Translations under genes and position numbers: made by a program
The notes under the pieces: generated by a model
Databases searched by the model: none
What the model saw: the letters and a program-made list of their open reading frames with translations, nothing else
What the model was told of the DNA's origin: nothing
Shown: in pieces, positions 26,163-33,760 of the stretch
Numbering within the stretch: position 1 is the first letter of the stretch
Layout: each line of letters begins with the position of its first letter
Source: Arcicella lustrica
GTDB lineage: Bacteria > Bacteroidota > Bacteroidia > Cytophagales > Spirosomataceae
Direction of reading: 5' to 3'
Length of the DNA: 64,000 nucleotides
Assembly (NCBI RefSeq): GCF_034930985.1
Contig: NZ_JAYGIM010000001.1
Location: 496,001-560,000, forward strand

Positions 26163-27431
26163 TTACTCCAAATTATGTTCACTATGAATAACTTCCAAAC
26201 GTCTTCCTTTAATGATTTTGCGGAATTTAGTTTGTGTCATTCTATGTTCTCTTTCAAAGCCAGCGTGATAAAATGCTCTGATGATAAGAATTAAAACCAA
26301 TAAAGTAATGTCCCAAGAATATTGAACGGCATAAAACAGACCCATTGCAAGTAATAAACCTACCAAAATATAATAATAGCCATACCAATAACTACCGTTA
26401 CGTTCTTGCATAAACCACACCAACGGAAGGTGTAAAGGAAAAGCCCACAATAAATTTCTGTTGTAATCAGTTACGCCGTGGTCTGTTCCGAACCACAAGA
26501 AAAGTAATAACCAACCAATTAGACCAGCAACTGAAAAAAGTATTTTATCAAAAGAGTATCCTTTCTGTCGCCTTTTCCAGTGAAAGTAGGTTTTGTAGCC
26601 AGTGAAAAGAAATATTAGTAATAGCCAAAATCTTGGAGTAAATATAAAAAGTGGCTCTTCGTCGATAGGAGTTGTTGAATAAAGTGGATTTTCTGAACGA
26701 ACTAAAAAGCGTAAAACATGGTGCGTCATTCTTTTAGCAGCACGCATACTTTTTTGTAAATTTTCAGGTAAATAACAGGCTTTAAATTGTAAAATTCTTT
26801 CGTCAGCAGGTGCGCCTAAAGCAATGTTCATTCCCAATGCCGACCAATAATGATGTTTTCTGATTAAACATTTGTTCATCCATTGGCGGTAGGTACTATC
26901 ATTCATTTCAGGGATATTTTGTAAATGAACACTATCAGTACAAGCCAACATCATGGCGTCTCTTACCCTTGTAGCACAGTTATCGTAGAAGAATTTATAC
27001 ATATAAACCCTTTTGTTGGGGTCGTTATAAGTATTTTCAAGATGATTATAAACAATTTGCTTTTGACTAGCCGAAATATCAAGTACTTGCTCAGTCATAT
27101 TGCGGTGTTGTTGCTGATAATACTCTTGGTAAGCCATTAAAGGCGCATAAGACATTTTGTATGGAAGCTGACCTTTGACAAATTTCCAATAGAAATTTTC
27201 AGTTTCAAAGTCATATACACCAAAATTGTAAGCTTTATCTATTTGATTTTCAGGGTCATAAATCCATAAAAGCGTATGCCCAAAAGCATCATTTAGTTCA
27301 TTGCCGGGTTCAACAGTAATTAAACTTACTTTGCTGTTTGCAGAAAGATTTTGAGCTTCGGTCCTGATATTTGTAGAAATCAGGAAGGCGAAAAACAGTA
27401 TCAAATGTTTAAATGAAGAGAGGTATTTCAT
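26163..27431 (-). CDS. DUF4105 (Lnb N-terminal periplasmic) domain membrane protein
   Basis: This 422-residue protein has a signal segment to about residue 26 and a periplasmic DUF4105 domain (residues 30-240). The papain-like pair is visible as His in NDAFGHTLLWIYD near residue 52 and Cys in FFYDNCATRVRDAM near residue 152. Four to five membrane helices follow (residues 265-400). DUF4105 is related to the Lnb lipoprotein acyl-transfer domain, so a role in envelope lipoprotein maturation is possible but unproven. Confidence 0.85.
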   Translation of the reverse strand: MKYLSSFKHLILFFAFLISTNIRTEAQNLSANSKVSLITVEPGNELNDAFGHTLLWIYDPENQIDKAYNFGVYDFETENFYWKFVKGQLPYKMSYAPLMAYQEYYQQQHRNMTEQVLDISASQKQIVYNHLENTYNDPNKRVYMYKFFYDNCATRVRDAMMLACTDSVHLQNIPEMNDSTYRQWMNKCLIRKHHYWSALGMNIALGAPADERILQFKACYLPENLQKSMRAAKRMTHHVLRFLVRSENPLYSTTPIDEEPLFIFTPRFWLLLIFLFTGYKTYFHWKRRQKGYSFDKILFSVAGLIGWLLLFLWFGTDHGVTDYNRNLLWAFPLHLPLVWFMQERNGSYWYGYYYILVGLLLAMGLFYAVQYSWDITLLVLILIIRAFYHAGFEREHRMTQTKFRKIIKGRRLEVIHSEHNLE

Positions 27432-27479
27432 ATATTAGTTTGGATTTGGGATGAATTAACCCCCTAAAATAATAAATTT

Positions 27480-28154
27480 TTATGCTTTACCAGCAACAAC
27501 AATCACAATTTCACCTTTAATTGTGTTTGGATTACTTTGGTAGTGCAAAAGTATTTCAGATAATGTACCTCTGATATTTTCTTCAAAAACTTTCGTTAAT
27601 TCACGAGAAACGCAAGCTTGGCGGTCTATTCCTAAGAATTCCGCTAATTGTTCCAGTGTTTTTAAAAGACGATGTGGTGATTCATAAAGGATAATTGTTC
27701 TTTCTTCTTCTACCAAATTTTTAAGCCTTGTTTGCCTGCCTTTTTTATGAGGAAGGAAACCTTCAAAAATAAAACGATCAGCAGGTAAGCCAGAATTTAC
27801 CAAAGCAGGAACAAAAGCAGTAGCACCCGGCAAGCATTCTACTTCAATACCTTGTTTCAAGCATTCTCGCACCAATAAAAAACCAGGGTCAGAAATAGCA
27901 GGCGTACCAGCATCTGAAACCAGTGCCAATACTTTTCCTTCTTTCAATAATTTGATGATGCCATTTGTGCCATGATGCTCGTTGTGCGCATGATGTGCAT
28001 ATAAAGGTTTCGATATATTCAAATGTTTTAGCAATATCCCTGAATTTCGAGTATCCTCAGCTAAAACAGCATCAACAGATTGTAAAATTTTTACGGCTCT
28101 GTAAGTAATATCATCCAAATTTCCGATGGGCGTGGGAACAAGGTATAATTTCAT
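27480..28154 (-). CDS. rsmI: 16S rRNA (cytidine(1402)-2'-O)-methyltransferase
   Basis: This 224-residue SAM-dependent tetrapyrrole-methylase-fold protein has KLYLVPTPIGNLDDITYRA at the start, VLAEDTRNSG, and VSDAGTPAISDPGFLLV in the SAM pocket, the signatures of RsmI, which 2'-O-methylates C1402 in the ribosomal P site. The Met at 28154 is chosen because the family starts directly at M-K-L-Y-L-V-P-T-P; the frame extends 15 codons upstream without homology. The next gene upstream on this strand is the pterin dehydratase. Confidence 0.95.
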   Translation of the reverse strand: MKLYLVPTPIGNLDDITYRAVKILQSVDAVLAEDTRNSGILLKHLNISKPLYAHHAHNEHHGTNGIIKLLKEGKVLALVSDAGTPAISDPGFLLVRECLKQGIEVECLPGATAFVPALVNSGLPADRFIFEGFLPHKKGRQTRLKNLVEEERTIILYESPHRLLKTLEQLAEFLGIDRQACVSRELTKVFEENIRGTLSEILLHYQSNPNTIKGEIVIVVAGKA

Positions 28155-28204
28155 AATAATTGGGGAATTTAAGCCTATATGAAGCAAATTGGAGTACAAC
28201 CTGA

Positions 28205-28438
28205 TTAAAGAATTAACAAATCTATCGCTTTAGCCAGTTTGTAATCTTTGTCAGTAATGATGTTTCCAGCATCATGAGTATTGAGTTCAATGCTTACTTT
28301 ATTATAAACATTAGTCCAGAAAGGGTGATGATTTTGTTTTTCAGCCAAGAAAGCCACACGAGTCATAAAGGCAAAAGCCTCTGAAAAATCTTTGAAAAGA
28401 AAATCTCTTTTCAATTTATTGTCTTCTTCTATCCACAT
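28205..28438 (-). CDS. 4a-hydroxytetrahydrobiopterin dehydratase (PCD/DCoH)
   Basis: This 77-residue small enzyme recycles the pterin cofactor of aromatic amino-acid hydroxylases by dehydrating 4a-hydroxytetrahydropterin. The family motif is clear: EKQNHHPFWTNVYNKVSIEL followed by N-T-H-D-A-G and ITDKDYKLAKAID. The two adjacent His and the later His form the active site. I take the Met at 28438 (MWIEEDNKL) rather than the one 13 codons upstream, since PCD proteins begin with W-x-E-x-x-x-x-L. It is the last host-type gene before the phage-like element. Confidence 0.92.
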   Translation of the reverse strand: MWIEEDNKLKRDFLFKDFSEAFAFMTRVAFLAEKQNHHPFWTNVYNKVSIELNTHDAGNIITDKDYKLAKAIDLLIL

Positions 28439-28478
28439 AGTTTTAATGTTTAATGTTAAGAAAACTGTATAAAACAAA

Positions 28479-28504
28479 AAAGGTTAGCTGTTAGGCTAAC
28501 CTTT
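28479..28504 (-). terminator. Terminator of the repressor gene, element side
   Basis: A perfect 10-bp stem (AAAGGTTAGC with GCTAACCTTT) with a 6-nt loop is followed on the minus strand by a long T-run. It ends leftward transcription from the repressor gene and probably marks the left part of the mobile element. Confidence 0.8.
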
Positions 28505-28574
28505 GTAGAGAGTGAGGCTCTACATTTTAGCCGTCCAAATATTTCTTTTTCACCTAGTTAGCAATTAGCTAACT
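28505..28574. other. Hairpin-rich segment near the presumed left end of the element
   Basis: Two further perfect short stems occur: GTAGAG/CTCTAC (28505-28523) and AGTTAGC/GCTAACT (28556-28574). The second shares the core GTTAGC/GCTAAC with the neighbouring terminator. Clustered inverted repeats at the junction between host genes and the element could be part of an attachment site, but no direct repeat partner is inside the window. Confidence 0.35.
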
Positions 28575-28622
28575 TGCCTGCCGCCACAAGTGCCACCAAA
28601 AAATAATCAAAAAAAAAGCTGA

Positions 28623-29078
28623 CTAACAATTAGCCAATATTTTTTTCTCAAATTCAGGAAATAAAACTACTATTTTCCCAGTGGTACTCGGTGAATTTGG
28701 GGCAGGCTCATCCTTTTTTAAGGAATTCATAACAAGTGCATTATTTGTTTGCAGTAACTGACTAATTTGTTCATCTTTTCGCCTTAATTGTTCTGATTGT
28801 TCCGTCATTTGTTTTTCAATTCTTTCAAGAATTTGTAACAAATAATTGTTCTCTTCATTGTCTTCTTTTTTGCCATCAATTTTTGAAAGTATGACTTCTG
28901 ATGTTGTTTCTAATGCTTTAGCCCATTTTTCAATATCTTCCTTATCCATTGTTTTTCGATTAAAACTTTGGTAGATAGCTTGCCTTGAAATTCCTAATTG
29001 GTTTGCAATTATGGAAATAGATAGATTTTTTTCGGCTATTAAATCCTTGATTATCAAGCCAATAGGATATTTTGACAT
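28623..29078 (-). CDS. Helix-turn-helix repressor (phage CI-like)
   Basis: This 151-residue DNA-binding protein has a Cro/CI-type helix-turn-helix near residues 17-40 (ISIIANQLGISRQAIYQSFN). A coiled-coil segment follows (residues 78-115, RIEKQMTEQSEQLRRKDEQI), then a Pro/Ser linker and a short hydrophobic tail. It is transcribed leftward, away from the rightward early genes, with operator-like repeats between, the usual lysogeny-switch layout. There is no LexA-type peptidase domain, so induction would need another route. Confidence 0.82.
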   Translation of the reverse strand: MSKYPIGLIIKDLIAEKNLSISIIANQLGISRQAIYQSFNRKTMDKEDIEKWAKALETTSEVILSKIDGKKEDNEENNYLLQILERIEKQMTEQSEQLRRKDEQISQLLQTNNALVMNSLKKDEPAPNSPSTTGKIVVLFPEFEKKILANC

Positions 29079-29102
29079 ATTTTGTGTAATTATTTTAAAT
29101 CA

Positions 29103-29254
29103 AATTACTTGACATTGTAAAGTAATTTAATTTACTTTGAAGTATAATTTAATTAAAGTTCGTTTAAAAATCATGTAAATATAGTTTAATGACAATATAA
29201 TTTTCATTTACCCCTATATTTTTTTTAAAGAATTTTACTTGTCATTAAATAAGT
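29103..29254. promoter_or_regulatory. Divergent operator/promoter region of the lysogeny switch
   Basis: Three inverted repeats are visible: AATTACTT/AAGTAATT (29103-29127), AGTAATTTAATTTACT (29121-29136, overlapping) and ACTT/AAGT (29237-29254). The 10-mer ACTTGwCATT appears at 29107 and at 29237, and its core in reverse orientation (AATGACAA) at about 29188. This pattern fits several sites for one repressor controlling both directions. The extreme AT content prevents a firm -33/-7 assignment. Confidence 0.55.
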
Positions 29255-29279
29255 ATAACCATCATTAAAAAAATTATAT

Positions 29280-29555
29280 ATGAGTTATATAAACGAAAAA
29301 ATACCCGTAAAAACAAAAATACAAAACCTTACTCCGTCTGATAGGAAAAGGGTTGAAAAGGCTTTCAAAGTGCTGTTACCTGAGTCTGCCGAAACTAGAT
29401 TTATCAACGTTGTACGTAATTCAAAATTTGACTTTGATTCTAGGGAGGAAGCAGTTTTGGAAAAACTTTTTGTAAAAGTTAATGGAAAATGGAAGCTCAA
29501 TGGAACTTATGAGTTTTTCCAATTAATCGGCGAAGAACTCCCAATGGCTTTATAA
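29280..29555 (+). CDS. Hypothetical early protein
   Basis: This 91-residue soluble basic protein (LTPSDRKRVEKAFKVLLPES, KLFVKVNGKWKLNGTYEFFQ) is the first rightward gene after the operator region, one base before the next gene. Such first early genes are often regulators, for example Cro-like, but I see no helix-turn-helix. The function is unknown. Confidence 0.65.
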   Translation: MSYINEKIPVKTKIQNLTPSDRKRVEKAFKVLLPESAETRFINVVRNSKFDFDSREEAVLEKLFVKVNGKWKLNGTYEFFQLIGEELPMAL

Positions 29556-29556
29556 T

Positions 29557-30090
29557 ATGAAAGCTGTTTTAACCCCAATTGATGAAACTACGCAACTAAC
29601 TGTAGGTAAAAGTTACCCTGTTAGATGTGCGAAAATGAAGGATGGTTCTTTAATACCAATTTTAGGGAAAAAGCATGCTGACCCTGAATTGGGTGTTGTT
29701 GGCGAGCATTATCATATTGATGGAAGATTTTTTCTGCCAAAATCAGTAACCGAAAAATATCAGATTGATGATGAAGGTAGAACAAATGTTATTCTATGCG
29801 CTGATGAAGTGGATATTGATTGGAATTGCATTGTTGAGCTAGTAGTTAAGCAAAAGAAATGTGTTAGGTTAACCACGGGTGTGAATCCACCTAGTCGAGA
29901 AGCAACAAGCATTTGGGCTCATTTAAAGGGTTTGAAGTACTATAAGTGGTATGACAAATTTCTAGGCAAAGAAGTTAACGAAAATATTTGTCCGCATTTG
30001 GGTACAAAAATGATTGAACATGATGGGGTTTTGGTTTGCCCTCTTCATAACCTAAAAGCTTGTAAAAAGGCTAAAATCATTATCAAATGA
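29557..30090 (+). CDS. Early protein with C-terminal Rieske-like C-x-H/C-x-x-H motif
   Basis: This 177-residue protein has an N-terminal half with no recognised domain. It ends in C145-P-H147 and C161-P-L-H164 set in ICPHLGTKM and GVLVCPLHN, the spacing and context of a Rieske 2Fe-2S ligand set, though the 13-residue insert is shorter than the usual 15-17. A small zinc-binding fold is the alternative. It starts one base after the previous stop and overlaps the next gene by ATGA, so it is co-translated with both. Confidence 0.6.
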   Translation: MKAVLTPIDETTQLTVGKSYPVRCAKMKDGSLIPILGKKHADPELGVVGEHYHIDGRFFLPKSVTEKYQIDDEGRTNVILCADEVDIDWNCIVELVVKQKKCVRLTTGVNPPSREATSIWAHLKGLKYYKWYDKFLGKEVNENICPHLGTKMIEHDGVLVCPLHNLKACKKAKIIIK

Positions 30091-30218
30091 AATACCTCAT
30101 AGGATTGCTTTCAATATTTTGCTTTTTGATTTCACTTGTAAAGTGTTCAATTGGCTTTTTTTTAGCAGGATTTGCATTACTTATTTATACATCCATTAAA
30201 TTCGACTCACAACCATGA
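30087..30218 (+). CDS. Small membrane protein (43 aa)
   Basis: A 43-codon frame starts in an ATGA overlap with the preceding gene and ends in an ATGA overlap with the next. The product is almost wholly hydrophobic, with two short membrane helices (IGLLSIFCFLISLVK and FFLAGFALLIYTS). Translational coupling on both sides supports a real gene. The function is unknown. Confidence 0.55.
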   Translation: MKYLIGLLSIFCFLISLVKCSIGFFLAGFALLIYTSIKFDSQP

Positions 30219-30385
30219 ATCCTGTTATTATTGCAACTACTACGTTGCCCATCCACGGTTTCCCAATAGGTCAAACCATAAAAGTTTTGCCAATTGAAGG
30301 GAGATTTATCCCCATCGAAGATGCCAATGTGAAAAACCAACGTGTTTTTCCCAAAAATTCATTACAGTTTATTGGAATTAAATAG
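30215..30385 (+). CDS. Small hypothetical protein (56 aa)
   Basis: This 56-codon frame is coupled by ATGA to the small membrane protein before it. The sequence is strand-rich (HGFPIGQTIKVLPIEGRFIP). Its pattern of T-x-G-Q-x-x-x-V-L-P-x-x-G-R-F-x-P resembles the N-terminal part of the Rieske-like protein two genes upstream (VGKSYPVRCAKMKDGSLIPI), so the two may share a small domain. The function is unknown. Confidence 0.5.
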   Translation: MNPVIIATTTLPIHGFPIGQTIKVLPIEGRFIPIEDANVKNQRVFPKNSLQFIGIK

Positions 30386-30404
30386 GTGTAGAGGTAATAC
30401 ATAA

Positions 30405-30573
30405 ACCCCTAGGTTTTGCTTAGGGGGCTTTATGAATCCCTAACCTTTAAAAATAGATGTGGTTTTGATTTGAATTGCCCCCGATATTTTAGGGGGTTAA
30501 TTATCTAAACTAAAAATTTTAAGCAAAAAACAGAATATTTATTTAAAATCCCCTGTGATTTTCAGGGGTATTT
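30405..30573 (+). terminator. Three tandem terminator-like hairpins in a noncoding leader
   Basis: Three C-rich/G-rich stems follow each other: CCCCTAGG/CTTAGGGG (about 30408-30428), GCCCCC/GGGGGT (about 30475-30500) and ATCCCCTG/CAGGGGTAT (30548-30571). The last has six T residues immediately after it. They sit in the 356-nt gap 30386-30741, which has no ORF. Serial terminators before the next gene suggest attenuation or antitermination control. Confidence 0.65.
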
Positions 30574-30591
30574 TTTAAAAACATTAAATCG

Positions 30592-30664
30592 GGTGGTTCT
30601 TAATTGGAAAAGGCTAATGTTGGAAGGTCGTTAGCTAATGGGAGTTCGATTCTCTCAACCATCA
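30592..30664 (+). ncRNA. tRNA-like element with non-canonical anticodon arm
   Basis: The 73-nt stretch has a 7-bp acceptor stem (GGTGGTT with AACCATC, one G-T), a canonical T-arm (GGGAG, loop TTCGATT, CTCTC) at exactly tRNA spacing, and discriminator A. The middle does not fit: the D-arm is only about 3 bp and the central stem CTAAT/GTTAG encloses an 11-nt loop, so no anticodon can be assigned. It could be a decayed tRNA, a tRNA-like regulatory structure, or a captured tRNA end. Confidence 0.5.
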
Positions 30665-30697
30665 CAAATGAAGTAGAGTCCATAGTGCGAGTAAAAA

Positions 30698-30718
30698 GGG
30701 AGGTGTGAGAAACCTCCC
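30698..30718 (+). promoter_or_regulatory. Hairpin immediately upstream of the possible replication gene
   Basis: A perfect 7-bp stem (GGGAGGT with ACCTCCC) and 7-nt loop ends 23 bases before the start codon at 30742. It contains purine-rich sequence (AGGGAGG) and no T-run follows, so it may affect translation rather than termination. Confidence 0.45.
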
Positions 30719-30741
30719 TATTAAAACTTAAATTTTGTAAA

Positions 30742-32211
30742 ATGTTATCACAAAATCCAAACATTGTTCAATTGCCCATCTCTTCTCAGAACGGGAAGCC
30801 AGGCAATAACAAAAGTTTTAAAACTGGAAATTCTTTTTCGCTCAGCCCAATGCACGAGCGTTACAGGATTTTTAAGGAAACGTATAATGAATCACGTGAG
30901 GACTTAAAAAGCAAAATTAGGCTTACTCGTGACAATGTTGCGAACAGGATTTTGTACGCATTTTACAATAAATTCTATACATTAGAACTTAAAAGATGGG
31001 GTGATAAAAACCCTGAAATGCTACCCAATTTATACCTAAACAACCTTGATTTAATAGAGCGTGTAGGTGTAGAAGCGAAGTCAACCGCATGGCGAGCCAT
31101 GAACTTTCTTTGTAAGGTTGACCTTGGTGAAGGTCGTGGTGTACTAATGCGGAAAATTTTTCATGGCTTTTATCAAGATTATACTATTCTTATAAACCCT
31201 TGGATTTTAACGGGTCAAATTATCGAAAATTGGGGAACGGAAACCGAAAAAAAATGGCAAAAACCTCAAAATTTTGAAAACCAAAACCAATCGCCCCTTT
31301 TGCCTCTGGTTGCAAATTGCAATCTACCTTTTATTAAAGGAACAATGCTAAAGCATAATACTACTATAAGTCTCTGTGGAAAAGCGGATAAATTTACAGT
31401 TATTCAGGAACAAGAAACAGGAACAAATGAAGAGAGTCAACCTGCTAACATTAATCCTTTCCTAAAACGTTATTTGCAAGGGCAACAAGCCCAAAAAAAT
31501 ATCCAAACGGCGGGTGGTGTCGAAAATAACGCTACGTTCCGTAGCGAGCAAATAAAGGGCAAATATTTCGGTAAGCCTTCAAGCACTGAAAAAATCACAA
31601 GTGCAGATGATACTTCCAAAAATGTGGATAACTCTGTTGAAAAGCTTAAGAATAATGAAATTAGAGCCAAATCAGTCGAATTAACGGTTGAATTATACCG
31701 ATATGCGATGCCAATTTTGTACCCAAGACATCGAGAATCTTGTAAAACACAGCAGAAATTGATTCTCAACACCATTTGGATTCATTGGTTTAAGCCCTAT
31801 GTGAAAAATAGGAACTGTACCGTTGAATTTTTAGAAAAAATGTTTGAGGATTTGAAGGAATTGGTTGTAATGACACGTGAAGAGCTTGATAATAAGCCTG
31901 ATAGCTATGTTCACGCTAATCCAGCAGTATTTTTCGACATCACTTTTGCACATGGTTTGTTCAGAGCGTATGACAGGTTCAGAAAAAATAAGCTAAACAA
32001 AGACCGAAAGATTCTGAGAGCTGCCGAAAAATCTGTTAAAACTGGCAAAGTACCACGGAACATCAAAAACATACATTCAATGATCGATTTGGTTGCATAT
32101 TGGAAGGCTCACATTGACCGTAAAACAGTCAACAAACAAATGATTTTGAAAGCATTCAATTTGTTTTTGACCAACCCGAAAAACCTTTCAATGAATGGTT
32201 TAAAAATTTAG
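30742..32211 (+). CDS. Candidate replication/DNA-binding protein of the element
   Basis: This 489-residue protein is the largest gene of the early region. Residues 40-160 are basic and helical and include a stretch ending VEAKSTAWRAMNFLCKVDLG that could be a winged helix. Residues 225-310 are a low-complexity, Asn/Ser/Lys-rich linker. The C-terminal 170 residues are again helical and basic. The layout of DNA-binding head, linker and helical tail, plus its place just after the switch region, suggest a replication initiator or recombination factor. I see no polymerase, helicase or HUH motif. Confidence 0.4.
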   Translation: MLSQNPNIVQLPISSQNGKPGNNKSFKTGNSFSLSPMHERYRIFKETYNESREDLKSKIRLTRDNVANRILYAFYNKFYTLELKRWGDKNPEMLPNLYLNNLDLIERVGVEAKSTAWRAMNFLCKVDLGEGRGVLMRKIFHGFYQDYTILINPWILTGQIIENWGTETEKKWQKPQNFENQNQSPLLPLVANCNLPFIKGTMLKHNTTISLCGKADKFTVIQEQETGTNEESQPANINPFLKRYLQGQQAQKNIQTAGGVENNATFRSEQIKGKYFGKPSSTEKITSADDTSKNVDNSVEKLKNNEIRAKSVELTVELYRYAMPILYPRHRESCKTQQKLILNTIWIHWFKPYVKNRNCTVEFLEKMFEDLKELVVMTREELDNKPDSYVHANPAVFFDITFAHGLFRAYDRFRKNKLNKDRKILRAAEKSVKTGKVPRNIKNIHSMIDLVAYWKAHIDRKTVNKQMILKAFNLFLTNPKNLSMNGLKI

Positions 32212-32215
32212 AAAA

Positions 32216-32503
32216 TTGAGTACCTCTACCAAAGAACGACAACCACACCCCGAGAAGTCGCTATACAGGGTTTGGATAATATTAAAAAATGGCGAAACAA
32301 AAACACATTACAGTTTCATCAACCGATTAAACCCTAAAAAGGCAAAAGAGTATATCAAAACAATACATGAAAGAATGGAAGTTGGGTATGCTTGGTTGAT
32401 TGATAATCAGAGTGATGAACTGCTTGAAGTTTTTGACACAGACCACTGGCGACAGCCTGATTATTATGAATATTACCTCTTCAAAAAAAACAAAAATAAG
32501 TAA
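32216..32503 (+). CDS. Hypothetical protein (95 aa)
   Basis: This 95-residue soluble protein begins at a TTG four bases after the previous stop and touches the next gene's ATG at its own stop. It has many aromatic residues (SLYRVWIILKNGETKTHYSF, HWRQPDYYEYYLFKKNK). No motif is recognised. Spacing places it in the early operon. Confidence 0.55.
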   Translation: MSTSTKERQPHPEKSLYRVWIILKNGETKTHYSFINRLNPKKAKEYIKTIHERMEVGYAWLIDNQSDELLEVFDTDHWRQPDYYEYYLFKKNKNK

Positions 32504-33199
32504 ATGGCAATCCGCAATAAAATAGATAAAGAAGCTGTTTTTAACCTTTTTTCAAAGGGAAAAACCGCAGCGGATGTAGCGAAGGAATTGGGCTATCCAT
32601 CATCGACAATGCGTATGTATCGGTCACAATGGGAGGCTACTATTTTAGACAAAGCTAATGCAATTTCTTCTATCAAAACAGAGGAAATAACATTAGCGGA
32701 AGATGAGCGAATTAGTGACGATAATTTTACGGTAAAATCTGAAAAAGAAGAGGTTATAGACAAAATTAGTGGCGTTTTAGTAACGAAAGATGAGCGAAAA
32801 GGCGATAAAGCTTGGTTGATATTAATCAATATAGGATTGATGAAAATTTATAGCATTAGTAGCGTTTTTAGCGTATTAATACAAATGCACGACATTCAAT
32901 TTGTAGCTTTTTGTGTCGCTATTGTTGTAGTATTTGCTCCGCTAATCATGCTGATACAAAACGTTAAAAAGTCCTTACGTATTTACGCTATTTTGATAAT
33001 GCTGATAGTGTTTGCCATCCAAGTTTTGTTTTCAGCTATCAATTTTAACATGAAGGTTTCTAACGAATTTATTGCTTCAGTATCGCAAGTTACAAGTCTT
33101 CAAAAATCGAATTTCGTGCTAACAATGGCATTCCTGATGCCAATACTTGAGCTTTTATTTGAAATCGTTTACCTCAAAATAAAATACCCTAATGATTAA
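32504..33199 (+). CDS. Helix-turn-helix protein fused to membrane helices
   Basis: In this 231-residue protein, residues 8-45 (AVFNLFSKGKTAADVAKELG, then SSTMRMYRSQWE) form a clear Hin/terminase-small-subunit-like helix-turn-helix. The middle is acidic and charged. Residues 105-225 carry four membrane helices (QFVAFCVAIVVVFAPLIMLI, IYAILIMLIVFAIQVLFSAI, plus two more). A DNA-binding head on a membrane anchor could tether the element's DNA to the membrane or act as a membrane-bound regulator. This is inference. Confidence 0.6.
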   Translation: MAIRNKIDKEAVFNLFSKGKTAADVAKELGYPSSTMRMYRSQWEATILDKANAISSIKTEEITLAEDERISDDNFTVKSEKEEVIDKISGVLVTKDERKGDKAWLILINIGLMKIYSISSVFSVLIQMHDIQFVAFCVAIVVVFAPLIMLIQNVKKSLRIYAILIMLIVFAIQVLFSAINFNMKVSNEFIASVSQVTSLQKSNFVLTMAFLMPILELLFEIVYLKIKYPND

Positions 33200-33401
33200 C
33201 TATATAATTCCAAAAAGACCAGGAGAAGAAAGAAGAAAAGCTGAAAAAGCTTATCAACAACAGTTGGTAAGAGATTATTTTCAGGGATTGCACATCCAAG
33301 ATGTGAAGTCAGAAGTAGTAGGGACAAGAATACTTGACAAAGAAGAAAATTGCTTCAAAAGTATCAAAATTACTCCAACCAAAACCATCATAGAGCTATG
33401 A
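33192..33401 (+). CDS. Hypothetical protein (69 aa)
   Basis: This small basic soluble protein overlaps the previous gene by 8 bp and the next by ATGA. It has a helical N-terminal half rich in Arg/Lys/Glu (RPGEERRKAEKAYQQQLVRD) and a strand-like end. No motif is recognised. Confidence 0.55.
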   Translation: MINYIIPKRPGEERRKAEKAYQQQLVRDYFQGLHIQDVKSEVVGTRILDKEENCFKSIKITPTKTIIEL

Positions 33402-33760
33402 GCAAGATTACTACAGACAATTTTATTATCACGATTTTGGCAGAGTTTATCACTTTTTTATTAGTAATAATTGCCATGCCAATGTTAGTTGTATTCCATT
33501 TTAAAAGAAAACTACTTAAAAAGAAAGAAACGCTTCTCCAAAAATGCCTTCAAGAGTTAATCGAGAGAAAAATTGATTTTATGGTAAGCTCTGATAAACA
33601 TGGTGTTGGTTGTTTTATTGAAAACATACAAGAGCCATATTTCTTCATTGATTTCGACACTGAAAATAAAGTATTTAACATGATTGGAAAAGATGTAAAA
33701 GTTATCACCACTATGGAAGGACTTTTGAAACTTAAACCCTTTGTTGAAAATGATAAATGA
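33398..33760 (+). CDS. Membrane-anchored hypothetical protein, paralog of next gene
   Basis: This 120-residue protein has an N-terminal membrane helix (residues 8-32, IITILAEFITFLLVIIAMPM) and a cytoplasm-type domain. The ATG overlapping the previous stop is chosen over a TTG-type start further up. Segments KKKETLLQKCLQELIERKID and L-L-K-L-K-P-F match the neighbour's KKTTLISQCVNELIKRNI and L-L-K-Y-K-P-F, so the two arose by tandem duplication. The function is unknown. Confidence 0.6.
   Translation: MSKITTDNFIITILAEFITFLLVIIAMPMLVVFHFKRKLLKKKETLLQKCLQELIERKIDFMVSSDKHGVGCFIENIQEPYFFIDFDTENKVFNMIGKDVKVITTMEGLLKLKPFVENDK

Noticed and set aside
30592..30664. Functional tRNA gene
   Set aside because: Acceptor and T-arm fit, but the D-arm is too short and the central loop has 11 nt, so no anticodon can be assigned.
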